Shown piece after piece: positions 1 through 4,552 of a stretch of DNA of 5,338 nt. The stretch is from NCBI GenBank assembly GCA_964405325.1, contig CAYONM010000251.1:1-5338 (forward strand), written 5' to 3'. Under the pieces are notes generated by a model that was not told the origin of the DNA, ran no database searches, and saw only the letters and a program-made list of their open reading frames with translations. A program made the position numbers and the translations under genes. How positions within the stretch are numbered: the stretch's first letter is position 1; each line of letters opens with the position of its first letter. This DNA is from CAYONM01 sp964405325 (GTDB lineage: Bacteria > Planctomycetota > UBA11346).

Positions 1-37
1 GCCAGTTTTTTATGATCCAACGTCACATGAGACGACT

Positions 38-2205
38 ATGAATAACACCAGAAAGTTCCGCTCCTCAGCCCTACCCCCTAACCCCTACCCCCTAAACTAC
101 CCCTTCGTGGCTCTGGTCGGGCAGGACGACATGCGGCAGGCGCTGCTGCTCGCGCTGGTCGATCCGCGCCTGGGCGGCGTACTGCTGCGAGGCGAGAAGG
201 GGACGGCGAAATCGACTGCTGCCCGTAGTCTGGTCGATCTGATCGCAGGCGGCGAGGAGCGCGTCCCCTTCGTCGACCTGCCGCTGGGCGCGACCGAGGA
301 CCGGGTCCTCGGCTGCCTCGATCTCGAGGCAGCGCTGCACGAGGGCCGGGCGGTTTTCGAACCCGGCCTCCTGCAACGGGTGCACCAGGGCATCCTCTAC
401 ATCGACGAGGTCAACCTGCTCGACGACCACCTGGTCGAGTGTCTGCTCGATTGCTGCGAGTCGGGGATCAATCTGGTCGAGCGCGAGGGGCTGAGTCACA
501 GCCACGAAGCGCGTTTCACCCTGATCGGCAGCATGAACCCCGAAGAGGGCGAATTGCGGCCGCAACTGCTCGACCGCTTCGCCCTGGCGGTGGCGGTGAG
601 TGGTGAGCAGGATGTGCAGCTCCGTCGTGAGCTCATGCGCTCTTGCGAGGCCTATGTGGCCGACCCCGCCGCCTTCCGGGCCGAGTACGCGGCCGAGACC
701 GAGCGCCTCGCGCTGCGCATCGCCCAGGCCCGCGAGCGCCTGCCGGCGGTGATGGTGCCCGGCCATATGCAGGCCTTCGCGGTGGAGATTGCCGCCGCCA
801 ACCATGTGCAGGGACACCGCGCCGACCTGGCCATGGTCCGCGCCGCCCGCGCCCGCGCCGCCTGGGACGGGCGCTTGCAGGTCGAAGCCGACGACCTGAC
901 GACGGTGGCCCCGCTGGCTCTGCTGCATCGCATGCGACAGCACAGCGAACCGGAACTGCCGCCTCCGCCTCCGCCTCCGCCACCACCCAGCGATCAGGAC
1001 GATGACCGGCAAGACGAGGGCGACGAGGAACAACAGCACAACGAACAGCAGCACAACGAACAGCAGCACAACGAACAACAGCNNNNNNNNNNNNNNNNNN
1101 NNNNNNNNNNNNNNNNNNNNNNNNNNNNNNNNNNNNNNNNNNNNNNNNNNNNNNNNNNNNNNNNNNNNNNNNNNNNNNNNNNGAACAACAGCACAACGAA
1201 CAGCAGCACAACGAACAGCAGCACAACGAACAACAGCACAACGAACAGCAGCGGGAACAACAAGAACAGCAACAAAGCGAGCCACAGGATCACGAGCGCT
1301 CCGGCGAGACTCCGCCACCACCGCCAGCGCCGGCAGAGGAGACCGTGCACGCGGTCGGCAGCCCGTTTCGCGTGCGCGCACTGGCCTCGCGCATGGATCG
1401 TCAGCTGCGCACCGGCTCTGGCCGCCGCAGCCGCAGCCGCTCGGCCACGCGGCAGGGGCGCTATGTCCGCGCCAGCACCCGTCGCGATCGCGACGATCTC
1501 GCCTTCGATGCCACGCTCCGGGCGGCGGCCCCGCACCAGCGCAATCGCCGCCAGCGCTACGCGGCGACCAATGGCCGGCTTGCAATCCACATCGAGTCGA
1601 ACGACATCCGCACCCGCGTGCGCGAGCGGCGGGTCGGCAACCTGCTGCTCTTCTGTGTCGACGCCTCCGGCTCGATGGGGGCGCGCAACCGCATGGTCGA
1701 AACCAAGGCCGCGATCATGTCGCTGTTGCTCGATGCCTACCAGAAGCGCGATCGCGTCGGTTTGATCAGTTTCCGTGGTCAGGGCGCGGAACTCCTCCTG
1801 CCGCCGACCCCGTCCATCGAGCAAGCGGCGCGCCTCCTGCGCTCGCTGCCCGTCGGTGGACGCACGCCCCTGGCCGCCGGCCTGGCCGAACTCGACCGCC
1901 AGTTGCGCCTGGCCGCCCGCCGCGATCCCGACATCCGCCCGCTGGTGCTGCTGCTCTCCGACGGCCGCGCCAACGTCGCCTGGAAGCCAGGCGCAGACGC
2001 GCCCCACCGTGAAGCCCAGAGCCTCATCGCGCGTCTGGCCGCCGCCCACCCGCAGGCGCAGTTCATCGTCGTCGACACCGAGGCGCCGGGTCGGGTCAGG
2101 CTCGGCCTGGCCCGCCAACTCGCTAGCGCCGCTGGCGCTGACTACCTCGACTGCAATCAGCTACGCGCCGAGGATCTCGTCCGCATCGTGAAGGAAGTGC
2201 AATGA
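38..2205 (+). CDS. chlD: ChlD-type chelatase subunit (AAA+ and VWA domains), interrupted by an assembly gap
   Basis: Motor subunit of a class I metal chelatase, probably for cobalt; the symbol is family-level only. Residues 22-300 are an AAA+ domain with an intact Walker A (GEKGTAKS, 52-59), Walker B (ILYIDEVNLL, 119-128), sensor-1 Asn167 and arginine finger Arg180. Ten prolines (308-317), an acidic stretch and an EQQHN repeat form the linker. The C-terminal VWA domain has a complete MIDAS: DASGS at 490-494, Thr558 and Asp590, numbered for the shortest join across the gap. Read 38-1082 and then 1183-2205: the 100-N filler shifts the frame, so a straight translation after the gap is wrong. Overlapping the identical 55-bp flanks gives 670 residues, typical for ChlD. 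The stop overlaps the chlI start by 4 bp (ATGA), implying coupled translation. ATG 38 is chosen because AL-P then falls at residues 11-14, as in cbiZ and cbiK; its Shine-Dalgarno (ATGAG, 27-31) is weak. The frame is open to the window edge, so an earlier start is possible. Confidence 0.9.
68..103 (+). repeat. C-rich telomere-like heptamer array inside the chlD N-terminus
   Basis: Five consecutive heptamers follow G68: CCCTACC, CCCTAAC, CCCTACC, CCCTAAA and CTACCCC. Read on the minus strand they are TTAGGGG/TAGGGGG-like, the same family as the G-rich arrays after chlI and cbiZ. In frame they encode ALPP then NPYPLNYP, residues 11 to about 22. The paralogous ChlI has no such segment: it goes from MKSRPVF straight to PFVAIVGQ, where ChlD has YPFVALVGQ. 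The array therefore looks like a repeat captured as coding sequence at the N-terminus. Its degeneracy (TAC replacing TAA in this frame) keeps the frame open. Confidence 0.8.
959..988 (+). repeat. Poly-proline tract in the chlD linker
   Basis: Ten consecutive proline codons, mostly alternating CCG and CCT, encode residues 308-317. They mark the end of the AAA+ domain and the start of the linker. Proline-rich then acidic linkers between the AAA+ and VWA domains are usual in ChlD/BchD proteins. Confidence 0.85.
1028..1251 (+). repeat. 15-bp coding minisatellite (EQQHN) with a 45-bp higher-order period, split by the gap
   Basis: The unit is GAACARCAGCACAAC, encoding Glu-Gln-Gln-His-Asn. Left of the gap are three full units plus 10 bp (1028-1082). 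Right of it are four full units plus 9 bp (1183-1251). Two unit types alternate: A (CAACAG) and B (CAGCAG). The order is A B B A on the left and A B B A B on the right, so the higher-order period is three units, or 45 bp. The sequence then degrades into REQQEQQQ and acidic and proline-rich linker. True copy number cannot be read because of the gap. The peptide is polar and low in complexity, consistent with a flexible spacer between motor and VWA domains. Confidence 0.92.
1083..1182. other. Assembly gap (100 N)
   Basis: Exactly 100 Ns, the conventional filler for a gap of unknown size. It lies inside the tandem repeat. The left side ends one base into a His codon and the right side begins on a Glu codon, so the true insert must be 2 modulo 3 bases, or the contigs must overlap. 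One hundred is 1 modulo 3, which creates the false frameshift. Confidence 0.98.
2191..2196 (+). promoter_or_regulatory. Ribosome binding site of chlI
   Basis: AAGGAA ends 5 nt before ATG 2202. It lies within the last codons of chlD, so chlI can be initiated by a ribosome terminating on the overlapping ATGA. Confidence 0.75.
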
Positions 2206-3203
2206 AATCACGCCCAGTTTTCCCTTTCGTGGCCATCGTCGGTCAGGAGCGTTTGAAGCGCGCCTTGTTGCTCAATGTCATCAATCCGGCCCTGGCCGGG
2301 GTGTTGGTGCGGGGTGAGAAGGGCACCGCCAAATCGACCGCGGTGCGAGCCCTGGCCCAACTGCTGGGCCGCATCGATGTGGTGCATGGCTGCCCCTTCA
2401 ACTGCCCGCCCGATCGTCCACTGGGCGACTGCCCGCACTGCGCCGATGGCAAGCTGCAGGCTGAGCAGCGGCCGGTGCCCCTGGTCGACCTGCCGATCTC
2501 AGCCACCGAAGATCGTGTGGTCGGCACCATGGACCTGGAGCACGCGCTCAAGGAGGGCGTGCGACGCATCGAACCCGGCATCCTCGCCGCCGCCCACCGT
2601 GGCATTCTCTACGTCGACGAGGTCAACCTGCTCGACGACCATGTGGTCGATGTGCTGCTCGATGCCGCCGCCATGGGCGTGAACACCATCGAGCGCGAGG
2701 GCATCAGCTTCGCCCATCCGGCTCGCTTCACCCTGGTCGGCACCATGAACCCCGAGGAGGGCGAGCTGCGCCCGCAATTGCTCGACCGCTTCGGACTCTG
2801 TGTGCACATCGAGGGTCTGCACGACGCCGGTGAACGGGTCGAGGTCATCAAGCGTCGTCAGGCCTTCGACGACGATCCGAGCGCCTTCATCGCGCGTTGG
2901 CAGGCGGAATCAGACGAACTGGCCGCCCACATCGCTGCCGCTTGCCAGCGTCTGCCCCAGGTCAGCGCCAGCGACGACATGCTCCTCGCCATTGCCGAGA
3001 AGAGTCTGGCGGTGGGGGTCGATGGCCATCGCTCGGATATCGTCATGCTCCACGCCGCCAAGGCCCTGGCCGCCTGGAAGGATCGCACGGCTGTCAGCCG
3101 CGACGACCTCGACGAGGTCGCCGAGCTGGCCCTGCCCCACCGGGTGCGGCGGCAGGCCTTTGATGAAATCGCTGGTGCGATTTCATCAGGGGTTAGGGGT
3201 TAG
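2202..3203 (+). CDS. chlI: ChlI-type AAA+ chelatase subunit, probably cobaltochelatase
   Basis: ATPase of 333 residues that would form the hexameric ring driving metal insertion together with the ChlD-type subunit and an unseen large subunit (CobN or ChlH type). The symbol is family-level only. Motifs: Walker A GEKGTAKS (38-45), Walker B ILYVDEVNLL (135-144), sensor-1 Asn183, arginine finger Arg196 in LLDRF, and a helical C-terminal lid with HRSDI (276-280). An insert absent from the upstream paralog carries four cysteines, C64-x3-C68-x8-C77-x2-C80, a possible metal site. The Walker A differs from the GDRGTGKS form I recall for bacteriochlorophyll BchI, which with the cbiZ/cbiK context favours cobalt; this is inference. 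The start overlaps the chlD stop by 4 bp. The last residues are repeat-derived: a perfect hairpin encodes DEIAGAISS, and a GGGGTTA array supplies GVRG and the stop. Confidence 0.92.
   Translation: MKSRPVFPFVAIVGQERLKRALLLNVINPALAGVLVRGEKGTAKSTAVRALAQLLGRIDVVHGCPFNCPPDRPLGDCPHCADGKLQAEQRPVPLVDLPISATEDRVVGTMDLEHALKEGVRRIEPGILAAAHRGILYVDEVNLLDDHVVDVLLDAAAMGVNTIEREGISFAHPARFTLVGTMNPEEGELRPQLLDRFGLCVHIEGLHDAGERVEVIKRRQAFDDDPSAFIARWQAESDELAAHIAAACQRLPQVSASDDMLLAIAEKSLAVGVDGHRSDIVMLHAAKALAAWKDRTAVSRDDLDEVAELALPHRVRRQAFDEIAGAISSGVRG
3161..3188 (+). repeat. Perfect 12-bp inverted repeat at the 3' end of chlI
   Basis: TGATGAAATCGC (3161-3172) and GCGATTTCATCA (3177-3188) are exact reverse complements around a TGGT loop. 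The hairpin lies in the last coding codons and directly abuts the G-rich heptamer array. No U-tract follows, so it is not a classical intrinsic terminator. It could slow polymerase or ribosomes, protect the mRNA 3' end, or be one end of a small repeat element. Confidence 0.88.
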
Positions 3204-3223
3204 GGATTAGGGAGTAGGGGGGA
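3189..3223 (+). repeat. G-rich telomere-like heptamer array at the chlI stop
   Basis: Five heptamers: GGGGTTA, GGGGTTA, GGGATTA, GGGAGTA and GGGGGGA. The chlI stop (TAG, 3201-3203) lies inside it. Five runs of three or more G with short loops give strong G-quadruplex potential on the + strand, hence in the mRNA. Unit order matches the array after cbiZ apart from two extra units there. Confidence 0.88.
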
Positions 3224-3282
3224 GAGCCCCCGCACGCGCGCGTGCTTACACATGATAGAGATCAACGACCAAGGTAACGACG
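3204..3282 (+). other. chlI-cbiZ intergenic region with GC hairpins
   Basis: After the heptamer array, GGGGG (3218-3222) can pair with CCCCC (3227-3231) over an AGAG loop. Next comes the perfect 14-bp palindrome GCACGCGCGCGTGC (3232-3245). Neither is followed by a T-run, so a rho-independent terminator is not supported. The G-run pairing would compete with a G-quadruplex. TTACACATGA (3246-3255) resembles the leaders before cbiK (TTACAC, 4525-4530) and chlD (TCACATGA, 23-30). No convincing promoter or cobalamin riboswitch is seen; 79 nt is too short for a full riboswitch. Confidence 0.6.
3271..3274 (+). promoter_or_regulatory. Ribosome binding site of cbiZ
   Basis: AAGG ends 8 nt before ATG 3283 and supports that start. 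The alternative in-frame GTG near 3367, after the hairpin, has no comparable purine stretch at a suitable distance. Confidence 0.65.
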
Positions 3283-4470
3283 ATGACAAGACCTGAAGAC
3301 AACCACAGCACGGCCCTACCCCCTATCGAAAAGGGCAGGGCCCTTTTCGATAACGACAATCTGCGCGTGGACCGCATCGAACGGCGTATCGTCGCCGTTT
3401 TCAAGCGGCCGCATCGCGTGTTGTCCACCTCGATCATCGGCGGCGGCCTGCGCGAGGACTGCAGCCATGTCATGAATCAGCAGAGCTGCGAGCCACGGGC
3501 CCACGACGCGGCCATGGGCCGCTGGCGCGAACACGGGGCCGAGGGCAGCCATCGCCTGGCTTGTGAAGATGCCGGGCTTGAACCCGCCACCACCGCGCTC
3601 TGCAGCACTGCGGCCAACATGAGCTGCGCTGGCGTCGCCGTCGAAACCTACCAGGAATTGTCGGTCTGCTGCATCGCCACCGCCGGCGTCGAGGGCAACG
3701 CCACCCGCGCCGGTGATCCCGCGGCCTGGCACGAGACCCCCGAGGGCTGCTCGCAAGTCAGCGGCACGATCGTCCACCTCGTCTTCATCAACCAGCCCTG
3801 CAGCGAAGGCTGCCTGGTCAAGGCGGCCACCATGCTCACCGAGGCCAAGAGCTGCGCCGTGCTCGATCTGCGCGCGCCCAGCCTGCAGGGTTCCGGCCTG
3901 GCCACCGGCACCGGCACTGACCAATGTGCGCTGTGCGCCCCGCTGGCCCAAGGCGATGAGTGGGAGCGCCGCTTCGCCGGCTCGCACAACAGCCTGGGCA
4001 TGATCCTGTGCCGCGCCGTACATCGGGCCACCAGCCGGGCTCTCGAACTGCAGAACGGCCTGGTGCCGAGCATGCGCCGCAGCATCGAGATCGCCCTCAA
4101 GCGTCATGGTTTCGACTTCGAGCGTCTCGTCGCCCTGGCCGGGGAACACGGCGGTCACGATTTCGCCGACTTTCTGCACAAGAACAAATTGCCGCTGCTG
4201 TTCGATCCGCGCTCTGGCGGCTGCGCCCATGCCCTGGCCGAGGTCCTCGACCTCGCGGCCGTCGGCATCTTGGAGGCTTCCACGCGTGATGAATTGCTCC
4301 TCGATCAGGCCGCCCTCCTGGCCTGCGCGGTGACCAATGATCGCAGCCGCTTCACCGACTACCGCCAGCGTCTGCTGGCGCTCGGTGAGGTCGGGGCCAT
4401 GGATCTCGTGCACCATGCCTGCTGCTGGGGCTTTCATGAGAAGTGGCCGGAGTTAGGGGTTAGGGGTTAG
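3283..4470 (+). CDS. cbiZ: Adenosylcobinamide amidohydrolase CbiZ with C-terminal extension
   Basis: CbiZ hydrolyses the aminopropanol side chain of adenosylcobinamide to give adenosylcobyric acid, a cytoplasmic salvage or remodelling step. The family domain spans about residues 30-260. Recognisable motifs are LSTSIIGGG (47-55), ATAGVEGNATRAGDP (132-146), a GTI...FINQP segment (161-172), TEAKSC (186-191), ATGTGTDQ (207-214) and an AGSHNSLG segment (232-239). Residues 261-395 form a mostly helical extension I cannot assign; family members I recall are closer to 200-260 residues. The protein has 18 cysteines, many for a cytoplasmic enzyme. No signal peptide is visible. Residues 1-28 are not family sequence: they include ALPP from the C-rich repeat and a stretch encoded by a perfect hairpin. 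The last five residues (LGVRG) and the stop come from the following heptamer array. Placement between ChlI and CbiK fits a corrinoid operon. Confidence 0.92.
   Translation: MTRPEDNHSTALPPIEKGRALFDNDNLRVDRIERRIVAVFKRPHRVLSTSIIGGGLREDCSHVMNQQSCEPRAHDAAMGRWREHGAEGSHRLACEDAGLEPATTALCSTAANMSCAGVAVETYQELSVCCIATAGVEGNATRAGDPAAWHETPEGCSQVSGTIVHLVFINQPCSEGCLVKAATMLTEAKSCAVLDLRAPSLQGSGLATGTGTDQCALCAPLAQGDEWERRFAGSHNSLGMILCRAVHRATSRALELQNGLVPSMRRSIEIALKRHGFDFERLVALAGEHGGHDFADFLHKNKLPLLFDPRSGGCAHALAEVLDLAAVGILEASTRDELLLDQAALLACAVTNDRSRFTDYRQRLLALGEVGAMDLVHHACCWGFHEKWPELGVRG
3313..3327 (+). repeat. C-rich heptamer element at codons 11-15 of cbiZ
   Basis: After G3313 come two heptamers, CCCTACC and CCCTATC, encoding ALPPI. 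The G is 30 nt after the A of the start codon, the same offset as in chlD and cbiK. It runs directly into the hairpin that follows. Confidence 0.75.
3324..3352 (+). repeat. Perfect 13-bp inverted repeat near the 5' end of cbiZ
   Basis: TATCGAAAAGGGC (3324-3336) and GCCCTTTTCGATA (3340-3352) are exact reverse complements around an AGG loop. It encodes roughly IEKGRALFD (residues 15-23), ahead of the conserved CbiZ domain. A stem this strong about 40 nt after the start codon could affect early elongation. On the minus strand the order is hairpin then G-rich repeat, the same order as at the chlI 3' end on the + strand. Confidence 0.9.
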
Positions 4471-4501
4471 GGATTAGGGGATTAGGGCTTAGGGAGTAGG
4501 G
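4452..4501 (+). repeat. G-rich telomere-like heptamer array at the cbiZ stop
   Basis: After GTTA come GGGGTTA, GGGGTTA, GGGATTA, GGGGATTA (an 8-mer), GGGCTTA, GGGAGTA and GGG. The cbiZ stop (TAG, 4468-4470) lies inside in the same phase as the chlI stop, so both proteins end GVRG. Seven G-runs separated by 3-4 nt give G-quadruplex potential on the sense strand. Compared with the chlI array it carries one extra 8-mer and one extra 7-mer. Confidence 0.88.
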
Positions 4502-4540
4502 TTTTCTGCGGCCGTAATTCTTCCTTACACGCAAACGAAC

Positions 4541-4546
4541 AGAGAG
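4541..4546 (+). promoter_or_regulatory. Ribosome binding site of cbiK
   Basis: AGAGAG ends 6 nt before ATG 4553 and directly abuts ATG 4547. The spacing favours 4553 as the start. The rest of the cbiZ-cbiK spacer (4502-4540) shows no hairpin, terminator or clear promoter. Confidence 0.6.
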
Positions 4547-4552
4547 ATGACG

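Noticed and set aside
11..16. TATGAT as a -10 promoter box before chlD
   Set aside because: It matches TATAAT at five of six positions, but any -35 region would lie outside the window, and it may instead be coding sequence of an upstream gene.
92..1585. Minus-strand open frame of about 497 codons opposite chlD
   Set aside because: It crosses the gap, reads as Arg/Ala-rich low-complexity protein and is antisense to the AAA+ domain.
1183..1765. Continuation of the chlD frame straight through the Ns to a stop at 1765
   Set aside because: After the gap this frame gives Asn/Ser/Thr repeats and then unrelated low-quality sequence, while the +1-shifted frame gives EQQHN and an intact VWA domain. 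The filler length causes the shift.
994..2118. Long minus-strand open frame opposite chlD
   Set aside because: It includes the N filler and poly-Leu/Val/Phe translations of the repeat, has no recognisable domain, and lies opposite well-supported VWA coding sequence. Long antisense frames are expected at this GC content.
3218..3245. Rho-independent terminator after chlI
   Set aside because: GC hairpins are present but no T-run follows, and the same-strand cbiZ start is 37 nt downstream. Attenuation is possible but not supported.
3204..3282. Cobalamin riboswitch ahead of cbiZ
   Set aside because: The space is too short and I see no B12-box-like sequence; it is taken up by the repeat array, a palindrome and the ribosome binding site.
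3161..3352. Classical insertion sequence or integron attachment site
   Set aside because: No transposase or integrase reading frame and no recognised terminal repeat or target duplication is visible. Only the hairpin/heptamer symmetry remains, reported as a finding.
3316..4437. Minus-strand open frame of about 373 codons opposite cbiZ
   Set aside because: No family motif is visible and the + strand carries clear CbiZ motifs throughout. It is a GC-driven shadow frame.
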